64,000 nt of DNA from assembly GCF_013337115.1 (NCBI RefSeq), contig NZ_SGWE01000004.1, forward strand, positions 868,001 through 932,000. Direction: 5' to 3'. The stretch is from Deinococcus sp. JMULE3 (GTDB taxonomy: Bacteria; Deinococcota; Deinococci; Deinococcales; Deinococcaceae). The notes beneath the pieces were generated by a model, which did no database searches, was not told the DNA's origin, and saw only the letters and a list, made by a program, of their open reading frames with translations. The position numbers were made by a program, and so were the translations under genes. Shown here in pieces: positions 51,132-60,938 of the stretch (within the stretch, counting starts at the first letter, position 1; the number at the start of each line of letters is the position of its first letter).

Positions 51132-53382
51132 GACCCACCCCCAGCAGGCTCAGCACGACCGGGATGACCCGCGCCGCCCGCGCGTCATCCACCGCGACCG
51201 GCGCGAGACGCGACGCGGGCGTCCCCCCGCGCACCGCCTCGCCGATCGCGCGGCGCTCCGGCGCTTCGAAGCGCGCGAACACCCGCCGCAGCAGCGGCAG
51301 CACACTCTGGAACACCTCCGCATCCAGGGCCGACAGCCAGCCGTCCACCAGCGCCAGCAGACCCGCGTCGTGCACGAGCAGCGCACCGGTGTCCCCCAGG
51401 AAGCCGTCCAGCCACGCGGTGACCGCCAGCGGCGACGGGTCACTCAGGGCCAGTCCCAGCCGCGCTTCGACCTGAGCGGCGTCCAGCACGCCCGCGTCCC
51501 GCAGGCGGCGCAGCGCGTCCCCCAGCAGCAGCGGATGCGCGTCCTCCCGGTCCGCCGCCCGGCGCAGGGCCGCGCGCCACTCCGCCGTCACGTCCGGGTC
51601 GTCCAGCAGGCGCACCGCCGCGTCCGCCCCGCGCACCGCGTCCCGCAGCCCGGCGGCCGCCTCTTCCCCCAGGCCCACCCCGGCCAGCGGCAGCCCCACC
51701 GCCGCGCGGGTCAGCAGCGCCCGGAACGTCTCCAGCGGCGCCACCTCTCCCCCACCCGCGACCGCCGCGCCACGCCCACGCACGTCCCCGTACCGCGCCA
51801 GTCGCGCCAGGGGCGGCAGCGCCCGCAGCACGTCCGGCACGTCCGCGCCCAGCGCCGACCGCTCATCCAGCGCCGCGAGCGTCACCGGCAACGCACCCGG
51901 CAGGTCCGCGAGGCGCAGCACCTCCAGCAGACCCGTCAGTTCCGCCAGCGTCCCTGCGCCCCGCGCGGACTCCAGCGCGGACACCGTCGCCGCGTCCCGC
52001 ACCGTCTGCCCCAGCCGACTCGCCTCGACCAGCCGCACGCTGAACTCCGGCCGCCAGCGCAACTGCCACCCCTCACGAAACGTGCCCAGCCCACCCGACC
52101 CACGCGGTTTCGCCCACGGCACACCCAGCAGGTTCAGGCGGTGAAACAACACGCTGCGCGCCAGATCATTGTCCGAACGCAGATCCAGCTCCAGATCCAG
52201 CTTCTCCGGCAGCACCTTCAACCGGAGGCTCTTCTGCTGCCGCGCCACGTCCCGCGCCAGCGGCACCGTCGGCACCCCGTCCGGCACCGCGCCCAGCGCC
52301 TCCCCGACCACCAGCCGCTCCTCGATCAGCCGCAGCGGCAGGTCCCCGTCCCAGCCGAACACGCTCAGCGCCGCCTCGTTCAACTCCTCCAGGCCCGGCA
52401 ACGCCCGGCCCCGCAACGCCGCCAGCGCGTTCGCCAGCCGCGTCGCCTCGATCACCGACGCGCTGCTCGCCTCCAGCCGCTCCGCGCGCAGCAGCCGCGC
52501 CACCCGCGCGAACCACCGCTCCGCGACCGCGCCGCGCGACGTGAACAGATGCTCGTAGTACCCGGGCGAGCGCACGCCCGCCCCGTACCCGCTCGCCACG
52601 CTCAGGCGACCATGCGTCCACGGCACCCACGTCAGCGTCACCTTCGCCTTCGGCAGGCCCTTCAGGAGCGCCGCGTCCGCCTTCACCGGGAACGCCGTCA
52701 CGTCCAGCGCGGGCGCATGCCACGCCCCGCACACCACCGCCACCCGCGCGAAGCCCTCCTTCAGCGCCGCGCGGATCCCCTGCCGCATGAACGCCTCCCG
52801 CTGCGCCTCCCGACCCACCGGCTCCAGCGCGTCCGCCCGCACCGCCCGCATCGCCTCGTTCACCGCCGCGAACACATCAAACGCCGCCTCACCCGGCGGC
52901 CCCCCCACCCCACCCTCCCCCACCAGGGGGGAGGGAGAAAGACGAGCCTCCACCAGCGACTCCCACCACCGCTCGAAATCCGCGAAACCCGCCGCCTGCG
53001 CCAGCACCCCCAGCGGATCGCTGTGCAGATCATCCTCTTCCCCGTCCCGCTCCCCGGCCAGCACCACCCCCGCCGGAAGATCCACGAACCGCGCCGCCGC
53101 CCCCGCCCGCGCCGCCCACCGCAACGCCACGAACTCCGGACTGAACACCGCAAACGGCCAGAACGCCGCGCGCGCCGGATCATCATTCACGTACCCCAGC
53201 AGCGCCACCGGCGGTTTCAGCGCCCCATCCGCCAGGAACGACAACACCGAACCCGCATCCGACGGCCCCTCCACCAACACGATGTCCGGCTGAAGTTCCT
53301 GAAGCGCCAGCTCAAGCGACCGCGCCGAACCAGGACCGTGATGACGGATAGGGAAAATGGAGATCAAAACCGGATGCTCCAA
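51121..53382 (-). CDS. DUF5682 family protein
   Basis: The 753-residue protein begins ISIFPIRHHGPGSARSLELAL after a TTG start and continues DIVLVEGPSDAGSVLSFLADG, the DUF5682 hallmark. VAVVCGAWHAPAL near residue 220 and a long helical C-terminal half follow. The biochemical role is unknown, but the family occurs beside MoxR ATPase and VWA genes. A G-rich, REP-like insert encodes SPLVGEGGVGGPPGE near residue 155. The TTG lies inside the preceding DUF3883-like gene (19-base overlap); a second TTG at 53367 is possible. Confidence 0.88.
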   Translation of the reverse strand: MEHPVLISIFPIRHHGPGSARSLELALQELQPDIVLVEGPSDAGSVLSFLADGALKPPVALLGYVNDDPARAAFWPFAVFSPEFVALRWAARAGAAARFVDLPAGVVLAGERDGEEDDLHSDPLGVLAQAAGFADFERWWESLVEARLSPSPLVGEGGVGGPPGEAAFDVFAAVNEAMRAVRADALEPVGREAQREAFMRQGIRAALKEGFARVAVVCGAWHAPALDVTAFPVKADAALLKGLPKAKVTLTWVPWTHGRLSVASGYGAGVRSPGYYEHLFTSRGAVAERWFARVARLLRAERLEASSASVIEATRLANALAALRGRALPGLEELNEAALSVFGWDGDLPLRLIEERLVVGEALGAVPDGVPTVPLARDVARQQKSLRLKVLPEKLDLELDLRSDNDLARSVLFHRLNLLGVPWAKPRGSGGLGTFREGWQLRWRPEFSVRLVEASRLGQTVRDAATVSALESARGAGTLAELTGLLEVLRLADLPGALPVTLAALDERSALGADVPDVLRALPPLARLARYGDVRGRGAAVAGGGEVAPLETFRALLTRAAVGLPLAGVGLGEEAAAGLRDAVRGADAAVRLLDDPDVTAEWRAALRRAADREDAHPLLLGDALRRLRDAGVLDAAQVEARLGLALSDPSPLAVTAWLDGFLGDTGALLVHDAGLLALVDGWLSALDAEVFQSVLPLLRRVFARFEAPERRAIGEAVRGGTPASRLAPVAVDDARAARVIPVVLSLLGVGHDG
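52898..52933 (-). repeat. G-quadruplex motif plus hairpin inside the DUF5682 gene
   Basis: On the coding strand four G runs of 5, 3, 4 and 7 are separated by single-base loops (52898-52919). The adjoining CCCTCCCCC (52911-52919) and GGGGGAGGG (52925-52933) also form a nine-base hairpin. Confidence 0.75.
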
Positions 53383-53867
53383 GTCGGATAGACGCCCTTC
53401 GCCTTTTTGTAAATCTCGTTCAGGGTGTGCAATTTGAGAGTTTTAGTCGTGGTGTTGTAAAAGGCAAATTGGTACAGGTCTCCAAGGGCTTGTGCCACTA
53501 GGAGTTCAGCGGTGGATAGGGAGAAGAAATATCCTGAGAACTCCTCATCAATCTTCGCTCTGCCCGTTGATTTGACCTCAAGGAGTCTAAGAGTCCCATC
53601 CTGAATGGCCTGTTCAATGCCTTTGGCCGACCTTGGCTTATCATCGAGCATTTGGAACAGGTCAAAGGCCTTACCATAGACCGGCTTGCCCTTACGGGCG
53701 AAAGCAACGCAGATATCCGAGCGCTCCGCATTGCTTGGCTCGTAGCAACGCTCCAATTCTTTCATGATGAGGAGGGTTGCCGTCCGGGCAGTCCGCTTAT
53801 TGCTTGAGTTATCGATTTCTATCTCATCAACAATCGGTAATGGCAGCTCAAGGGGCAATCCGGTCAT
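53364..53867 (-). CDS. DUF3883-like nuclease-fold protein, low GC
   Basis: The 167-residue protein contains GTLRLLEVKSTGRAKIDEEFSGYFFSLSTAELLVAQALGDLYQFAFYN, which resembles the C-terminal DUF3883 domain: an E-V-K strand as in PD-(D/E)xK nuclease folds, followed by the S-x-x-E-x-x-x-A-x-x-L-G-x-x-Y helix. The region is about 50% GC (208 of 420 bases counted) against about 70% or more around it, so it is probably a recent acquisition. Its ATG directly follows the MoxR stop (TGAATG) and its 3' end overlaps DUF5682, so it is wired into the cluster. Catalysis is unproved. Confidence 0.65.
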   Translation of the reverse strand: MTGLPLELPLPIVDEIEIDNSSNKRTARTATLLIMKELERCYEPSNAERSDICVAFARKGKPVYGKAFDLFQMLDDKPRSAKGIEQAIQDGTLRLLEVKSTGRAKIDEEFSGYFFSLSTAELLVAQALGDLYQFAFYNTTTKTLKLHTLNEIYKKAKGVYPTWSIRF

Positions 53868-54957
53868 TCAGCTCACCGCCAGGCAGGCTTTGTAGAAGTC
53901 TTTCCAGTCGTCGCGTTTTTTGGTGACGGTTTCGAGGTATTCGCGCCAGATGAGGGCGTCCTGGGTGGGGTCTTTGATGACAGCGCCGATGAGGCTGGCG
54001 GCGATGTCGTGGGGGGTGAGGGTGCCGGTGCCGAAGTGCGCGGCTAAGGACAGGCTCTGGCCTACAACGCTGATGGCTTCGGCGGTGCTGAGGCTGCCGC
54101 TGGGGGTTTTGAGGCGGGTTTTGCCGTCTTCGGTGGTGCCGGAGCGGAGTTCGCGGAAGACGGTGACGATGCGGCGGACTTCTTCGAGGGCGGGGGCTGG
54201 GCGGGGATCTGGAGGGCGGCGCTGAGGGCCTGGGCGCGGGCGGTGACGATGCGGACTTCGTCGTCGAGGGTGTCGGGGACGGGGAGGATGACGGTGTTGA
54301 AGCGGCGTTTGAGGGCGCTTGAGAGGTCGTTGACGCCGCGGTCGCGGGTGTTGGCGGTGGCGATGAGGTTGAAGCCGTGCACGGCCTGGATTTCGGTGTT
54401 CAGTTCGGGGACGGGGAGGGTTTTTTCGCTCAGGATGGTGATGAGGGTGTCCTGCACGTCGCTCTGGACGCGGGTGAGTTCTTCGAGGCGGGCGATCTTG
54501 CCGCTCTGCATGGCGCGGAGGATGGGGCTCTGGACGAGTGCGGCGGGGCTGGGGCCTTCGGCGAGGAGGCGGGCGTAGTTCCAGCCGTAGCGGAGGGTGT
54601 CCTCGGCGGTGCCCGCGGTGCCCTGGATCAGCAGGGTGCTGTCGCCGCTGATGGCCGCGGCGAGGTGTTCGCTGACCCAGCTCTTGGCGGTGCCAGGCAC
54701 GCCCAGCAGCAGGAGGGCGCGGTCGGTGGCGAGCGTGGCGACGGCGATTTCCATGAGGCGGCGGTCCCCGACGTACTTGGCGGTGATCTCGGTCCCGTCG
54801 GGGAGGGTGCCGCCGAGCAGGTACGTGAGGACGGCGTGCGGGCTGAGGTTCCAGCGGGGCGGGCGGGGGCGGGTGTCGTGCGCGGCGAGGGCGGCGAGTT
54901 CGTGCGCGTACTGCTGCTCGGCGTGCTGGCGCAGGACGGTGGCGTCAGGGTGGTCAT
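53868..54957 (-). pseudogene. MoxR-type AAA+ ATPase with two apparent one-base frameshifts
   Basis: Reading three frames in order gives a complete MoxR-like ATPase. It starts MTT at 54957 (GGAGCACCC before the ATG), shifts frame at GGG 54948-54950 (then LRQHAEQQYAHELAALAAHD, RWNLSPHAVLTYLLGG), has Walker A LLGVPGTAKS, a Walker B-like RLEELTR and sensor 1 IATANTRDRG, shifts again at GGGGG 54192-54196, and ends ALEEVRRIVTVFRELRSG ... WKDFYKACLAVS at 53868. Both breaks need one base added back. Either the gene is decaying or two bases were lost in sequencing. It is the motor expected to work with the VWA protein. Confidence 0.82.
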
Positions 54958-55385
54958 GGGTGCTCCAGGGCGGTGCGGACGGGGCCGTTGGGGAGGGTCA
55001 GGGTGGAGTGTCCGGCGTAGGTCACGGTGATGGCCTGTGGGTAGCGCCTGGTGCGCTGGCGTTCGCTGGCGGGGATGCGGAATTGTCCGAGGTTGTTGTG
55101 GACGTGCAGGGTGCCGTCGTCGCTGAGCTGGTAGGTGGTGGGGCCGCTGGCGTGGGCGGCGTGGCGCTGGCGGGTGGCGTGCGTGTGGGTCGTCCAGAGG
55201 TGCAGGGCGAGCAGCAGGGTCGCGGCGATGAGGATCAGGGGGCGTCCAGTCAGGGCGAGGTGTGCCGCCCCGACGATGAATGTGCCTGCCAGGACGATCC
55301 GGGTCGGCAGAAGCTGACTGTTCCGTACAGAAGTCAAAATCTGCTGGGCTGGTGGAGTGCTCCAGTCGATGGTCTGTTCGGTCAT
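54954..55385 (-). CDS. Small membrane protein of the MoxR cluster
   Basis: The 143-residue protein has two membrane helices (about residues 28-45 and 50-65), a His/Arg-rich loop, and a C-terminal beta-strand region (TTYQLSDDGTLHVHNNLGQFRIP, AITVTYAGHSTLTLPNG) that recalls YcxB-like domains. It overlaps its neighbours on both sides by ATGA and both junctions share GGAGCACCCATGACC, so ribosomes may pass directly from one gene to the next. It could anchor the complex at the membrane, which is inference. Confidence 0.7.
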   Translation of the reverse strand: MTEQTIDWSTPPAQQILTSVRNSQLLPTRIVLAGTFIVGAAHLALTGRPLILIAATLLLALHLWTTHTHATRQRHAAHASGPTTYQLSDDGTLHVHNNLGQFRIPASERQRTRRYPQAITVTYAGHSTLTLPNGPVRTALEHP

Positions 55386-56756
55386 GGGTGCTCCTTGAAG
55401 TCGTGCCGGATCTGCCTGCGGGTGTCGAGGGTGCCCATCAGGTCGTGCCAGACACTCTGGGCGTGGTGGGGGGCGTCGGGTGGCAGGGGTGCGGGGGGCG
55501 TGGTGTCGGGTGGAGGTGGTGGGCGTGGTCGTGCAGGGTGCGCCAGCGTTGCGGCCACTGGTAGGGGTGGTCGATGTGCCGGAGGGTGTCCTGGAGGAGG
55601 GTGAGGATGGCGTGGCTGTCGTCGGGCGTCAAGGGGGTGGGGTGGTGCGCGAGGGCGGCGAGGATGAGGTCGGGGTCGCGGTCGTGCAGGCCGCTCTGGA
55701 GGGTGCGGGCCGGGTCGCTGAGGGCGCGCAGGGCCGGGGTGGGCGCGTGCGCGAGGAGGGCCTGCGCGAGGGGCTGGTGCCGGTGCGTGAGGGTACCAGC
55801 GATGAGGTCGTCGAGGAGGTGGTAGTCGCGGGCCAGGGTGATCAGGGCCGTTGGTCCGCCGGGCGTGGCGTGCAGCAGCGCGGCGGGGTGGGCGTGCCGC
55901 AGGACGTGGCTGAGTCGTTCGAGTCGGCCCGCACCGTTTCGGAGTCCGTCGCGTGGACCGGGGATAACGTTGGGGTCGTGCAGCGCCTCGGCCAGGCGGG
56001 CGTTCAGGGTGCTGTGCGGGAGCCGCTGGAGGGTCTGCCGGGCGAGGGTCTGCACGTCGGGACTGCGGTCGTCCAGGGCACCCTCCAGCAGGGGTTCCAG
56101 GGTGTGGTCGTCGTGACTCAGGGTGTCCAGCACGGCGCTCAGGAGGCGTTTGCGACTGGCGGCGCGTTCCGTGTCGAAGTGCGCGCGCAGCAGGTGGCGG
56201 GCGGCGTCGGGGTTGAGGGCTCGCAGGACGCGGTGCAGGGTGTCGCGGTCGGTGTCGCTCATGGCGGCCCAGATGGGTTCGTCGGGTGCGTCGGCGTGGG
56301 CCAGGGCGGGGATGTCCGCGTGGTGCGCGAGCCAGCGCCCCCGCTCGCCCAGGACGCGGGCCAGGGGGAGGCGCAGGCTGCGGTCCTGCGTGGCGAGGGT
56401 CAGCAGGCGCGGCAGGTGCAGCGCTGGGACGCGGTAGCCGTGCGTGTCGCACAGGGTCAGCCACTCGTGCAGCAGCGCGCCGTTCAGGTGCGGGAGGTGC
56501 CGCGCGGCGCGGGCCGGGGCTTCCGGGCGCGGGTCGCTGGGGGCAGGGTGGGGGGCGGGGCGGGCGGGTCGGGTTGCCGTCCGGCGGTCGCGGCGAGGGT
56601 CAGCAGCGCGGCGCGGGCCAGCAGGGTGCCTGCCGGGTCGTCCCGGTTAATGCGCGCGGCGGCCTGTCCGGTGGCGTCGGGGCCGGGGGTGGGCAGGGGG
56701 GCGCGTTCGGTGCCGATCAGCGCGGCGCTCAGCAGGGCCGGGAGGTCAGAAGGCAT
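55382..56756 (-). pseudogene. DUF5691-like repeat protein with two apparent one-base frameshifts
   Basis: The ATG at 56756 has GGAGG six bases upstream and overlaps the SWIM gene. The N-terminus (PALLSAALIGTERAPLP) is the DUF5691 signature. The frame breaks at GGGGGG 56550-56555, continues as LPHLNGALLHEWLTLCDTHGYRV, then helical HEAT-like repeats (LHRVLRALNPDAARHLLRAHF, DRSPDVQTLARQTLQRL), breaks again near 55511-55523 and ends VWHDLMGTLDTRRQIRHDFKEHP. Restoring one base at each break gives an unbroken product of about 457 residues. DUF5691 proteins accompany SWIM and MoxR genes. Function unknown. Confidence 0.78.
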
Positions 56757-58098
56757 ACTCGTCCTCCGGCTCATCCAGGGGGTGCAGGGTGCCGTCCTGC
56801 CCGGCGCACAGGGGGGTGAGGCTCTGCCCGTCCCATTCGGCGGTGAACGTCTGCGGGTGCCCGCCGCCCAGGGCCAGCAGGGTGAGGCGGGCCGTGTCGC
56901 TCCCGCCCAGCGGGAGGCTGCCGCGTGCGTCCCCGGCCCGCCAGGGGTCGCCTTCGCGCGCGGGCGGGTGGACCGTGACCGGGCCGAGGTGGTGCGCGGT
57001 GCGCTCCAGCCAGGGGTTCAGGGCCAGGGCGGCGCCGTGCGCGTCGAGCAGCCCCTCCAGCGTGACGGGTGCGGGCAGGGGGGCGGGGGCGCTGCGGGTG
57101 GCCTCGCCGTCCAGGACGTGCCGCTGGGGGACCGTGCCGGGGGCGGGGCTCAGGCGGGCGCGGACGCTGCCTCCGGCGGGCAGGGCGGGCGGGAGGGGCC
57201 AGCCGGGCGCGGCGAAATCCAGCAGCAGCGCGGTGGTGCCGCCTTCGTGCAGCCAGGTGCGGCGGGTGCGGACGTGCTCCTCGTCGCTGACGGTGTGGCC
57301 CAGGACCAGCCAGCGGGTGTCGGTGCCCCCGGCGGCGACCGTGGCGGCCTTGTCGAGCGGGAAGCCCAGCGCGGCGCGCAGGTCGGCCTGCTGCGCGGCG
57401 CTCAGGGTGTCGCGGCGGGGCCACGCCTCGGTCAGCAGGTGCAGGCAGGCCAGGTGGGCCAGCAGCCGGTCCGGGTGGGGCAGAACTTCGGGGATCATCC
57501 GGACCAGTCGCGCGGCGCCGGGCGCCTGGGCGTCCACGAGTCGGGCGGCCTGGGTGTCCCAGTCGCTGTAGGGACGCGCGGCGGCCTGCGCGATTCCGTC
57601 CCGGACGAGGTCCTTCAGGAAGGTCTGCAGGGCGTCTAGGCCCAGGCTGACTTTCTTCTCGCGGGCGGCGCGGCGTTTGGCCTGCGCGGCGGGGTCGGGG
57701 CCGCTGCGGGTCTCCCCTGCCGGGTCGGTGTCGGCTGGGCTGGAGTCGGACGGGGCGTGTTTCGCGGCGCGGCCGTCCAGCCACTTGCGGATGGGGTCCG
57801 GTGCGGGGTCCGTACCGAAGTGCTGCGGGTGCGCTTCGTGCAGGAGGAGCAGGGCCAGGGCGTGCTTGCAGGGAAACTTACGGCTGGGGCAGGAGCACTT
57901 GAAGGCCGGGGCGTCGGGGCCGCTGCGGTCCACGCCGGTCAGGTACGGCTGCGTGCCGCTGCCCTGGCAGTGGCCCCACAGGTGGGTGGGTCCGGCGTGC
58001 AGGTCGGGCCACTTGCCGGGGACCGCAAGTTTGCGGGCGCTGGCGACGCTGCCCGCGTCGGGGGCCAGGGTCAGGATGGGGTCGTGGGTGGGCGTCAT
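56746..58098 (-). CDS. SWIM zinc-finger protein
   Basis: The 450-residue protein has a SWIM motif near residues 70-90: FKCSCPSRKFPCKHALALLLL, with the C-x-C-x(n)-C-x-H zinc ligands. An N-terminal LWGHCQGSGTQPYLTGVD leads into it. The C-terminal 300 residues (LDALQTFLKDLVRDGIAQ, RLVRMIPEVLPHPDRLLAHLACL) are family-typical but unnamed. SWIM fingers bind DNA or proteins. It is the first gene of the cluster and carries the promoter and palindromic operator upstream. Confidence 0.9.
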   Translation of the reverse strand: MTPTHDPILTLAPDAGSVASARKLAVPGKWPDLHAGPTHLWGHCQGSGTQPYLTGVDRSGPDAPAFKCSCPSRKFPCKHALALLLLHEAHPQHFGTDPAPDPIRKWLDGRAAKHAPSDSSPADTDPAGETRSGPDPAAQAKRRAAREKKVSLGLDALQTFLKDLVRDGIAQAAARPYSDWDTQAARLVDAQAPGAARLVRMIPEVLPHPDRLLAHLACLHLLTEAWPRRDTLSAAQQADLRAALGFPLDKAATVAAGGTDTRWLVLGHTVSDEEHVRTRRTWLHEGGTTALLLDFAAPGWPLPPALPAGGSVRARLSPAPGTVPQRHVLDGEATRSAPAPLPAPVTLEGLLDAHGAALALNPWLERTAHHLGPVTVHPPAREGDPWRAGDARGSLPLGGSDTARLTLLALGGGHPQTFTAEWDGQSLTPLCAGQDGTLHPLDEPEDEYAF

Positions 58099-58116
58099 GG
58101 GGCATCCTTCCAGCCG

Positions 58117-58133
58117 TTACGCTGCCAGCGTAA
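58117..58133. promoter_or_regulatory. 17-bp perfect palindrome overlapping the cluster promoter
   Basis: TTACGCTG-C-CAGCGTAA lies 18 bases before the SWIM gene start and overlaps the -10 and start region of the promoter at 58132-58160. It shares the 8+1+8 layout and outer TTA/TAA bases with the Deinococcus RDRM but differs inside. Confidence 0.65.
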
Positions 58134-58160
58134 TGTAGTGCATTCCCCCATCCGCCTCAA
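58132..58160 (-). promoter_or_regulatory. Promoter of the SWIM-MoxR-VWA cluster
   Basis: On the minus strand TTGAGG (58160-58155) and TACATT (58137-58132) are 17 bases apart, a good sigma-70-type spacing. Confidence 0.6.
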
Positions 58161-58249
58161 GCGGGCCGACTTGAGCGCACCTGCGGCCAAATGAAGGGGG
58201 CGGGGATTCCAGCCTCAGCCGGAACCACCCGCCCCTCTCGAACCCGCGT

Positions 58250-58843
58250 TTACTTCATGCTGCCCAGGATGCGGCCGTAGACCTCATCCATGCTGCCCAC
58301 GCCGTCCACGCGGGTCAGCTGGCCGCGCGCGCTGTAGTAGTCGATCAGCGGCTGGGTCTGCTCGCGGTAGATCTCCTGACGCTTGCGGGCGACTTCCTCG
58401 GTGTCGTCGCTGCGCACCGCCTCGCCGCGCGCGGCGGCCTGACGGCCCCGGTCCACGATCCGGTCGATCAGCACCTGATCCGGCACCTCCAGCAGCGGCA
58501 CGGCACTGACGGGCGCGCCGAGTTCCTCCAGCAGCACGTCCAGTTCCTTCGCCTGCGCGGTCGTGCGGGGAAAACCGTCGAAGATGACGCGCACGGCGTC
58601 CATGCTCGCCAGCTTGTCGCGGATCAGCGCGATCAGGATGCCGTCCGGCACCAGCTGCCCGGCGTCCAGGATGGGTTTGACCTGCTGGCCCAGTTCGGTG
58701 TCGCGCGCCACGTGGTCGCGCAGGATGTCGCCGGTGCTGATCTTGACGAGGTCCTTGTCCTGCGCCAGTCGTTCCGCCTGGGTGCCCTTGCCCGCGCCGG
58801 GAGGCCCGAGGAAGATGACGACGTTGTGTTTGGGTTGAGTCAC
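58250..58843 (-). CDS. adk: Adenylate kinase
   Basis: The 197-residue enzyme has the P-loop LGPPGAGKGTQAERLA, VKISTGDILRDHV, FDGFPRTTAQA, and DRGRQAAARGEAVRSDDTEEVARKR in place of a zinc or long LID, so it is the short-LID type. It interconverts AMP, ADP and ATP. The GTG start has GGAGG six bases upstream. It ends the spc operon after secY; a methionine aminopeptidase gene, often next in other bacteria, is not there. Confidence 0.96.
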   Translation of the reverse strand: MTQPKHNVVIFLGPPGAGKGTQAERLAQDKDLVKISTGDILRDHVARDTELGQQVKPILDAGQLVPDGILIALIRDKLASMDAVRVIFDGFPRTTAQAKELDVLLEELGAPVSAVPLLEVPDQVLIDRIVDRGRQAAARGEAVRSDDTEEVARKRQEIYREQTQPLIDYYSARGQLTRVDGVGSMDEVYGRILGSMK

Positions 58844-58983
58844 TGTAGTCCTCCGTTCACCCCCCAGCATAGAGGCTGAAGGTGCCGTTGGGGCGGCCCT
58901 GCCCAGGCGGCAGCTGTCCCCAGTGGGGGAACAGGAAACGCGCCGCCCCCCGGCTGGGAAGGCGGCGCGCGTCAGGGCTGGGG

Positions 58984-60315
<1,332 letters not shown>

Positions 60316-60774
60316 TTACTCCGCCTTCTCGGCTTCGTTCGCTTCGGGCAGGATGACTTTGCCGCCGGCCGCTTCCACGGCCTTCACGGCGCCTTCGCTG
60401 GCGGCGTCCACGTGAATGGTCACGGCGCGGGCGATGTCGCCGCTGCCGAGCAGTTTCACGGGGCGGTTCTTGCGGCGCACGAGGCCCGCGAGTTCCAGCA
60501 CGTTGCGGTCGATGGTGGCGTCCTCGATGTTCGCCAGCTGCGCCAGGTTCACGACTTCGAACGTCACGCCGACGTTGTTGAAGCCGCGCTTGGGCAGGCG
60601 GGCGATCAGGCGGCTGCGGCCACCTTCGAAGAAGCTACCCTTGCCAGCGCCGCTGCGGCTCTTCTGGCCCTTGTGACCGCGACCGGCGGTCTTGTCGGTG
60701 CCACCGGGGCCGCGACCGACGCGCTTGCGGTTCTTGCGGCTGCCGGCGTTGGGCTTGAGTTCGTGGAGTTTCAT
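60316..60774 (-). CDS. rplO: 50S ribosomal protein L15
   Basis: The 152-residue protein starts [20 protein letters not shown] and contains [14 protein letters not shown] and [17 protein letters not shown], standard L15. Its start overlaps the rpmD stop (ATGA) and its stop abuts the secY start. Confidence 0.98.
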   Translation of the reverse strand: MKLHELKPNAGSRKNRKRVGRGPGGTDKTAGRGHKGQKSRSGAGKGSFFEGGRSRLIARLPKRGFNNVGVTFEVVNLAQLANIEDATIDRNVLELAGLVRRKNRPVKLLGSGDIARAVTIHVDAASEGAVKAVEAAGGKVILPEANEAEKAE

Positions 60775-60938
60775 TCTTGCACCTCCAGCAGGTGCTTGAC
60801 GGTGTTCACCATGCCGCGGACGGCGGGGGTGTCACTGACCTCGCGGGTCTGGCCGATCTTCTTCAGGCCGAGCGCGTGAACGGTCTTCACCTGGTAGCCA
60901 GGGCGACCGATGACGCTGCGCTTCAGGGTGATTTTCAC
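60771..60938 (-). CDS. rpmD: 50S ribosomal protein L30
   Basis: A 55-residue protein ([19 protein letters not shown], then [20 protein letters not shown]) starting at GTG. It overlaps rpsE (GTGA) upstream and rplO (ATGA) downstream, which fixes both ends. Confidence 0.97.
   Translation of the reverse strand: MKITLKRSVIGRPGYQVKTVHALGLKKIGQTREVSDTPAVRGMVNTVKHLLEVQE

Noticed and set aside
58117..58133. Classing the palindrome as a true RDRM
   Set aside because: Only 8 of 17 positions agree with TTATGTCATTGACATAA, so it was kept as an unassigned operator.
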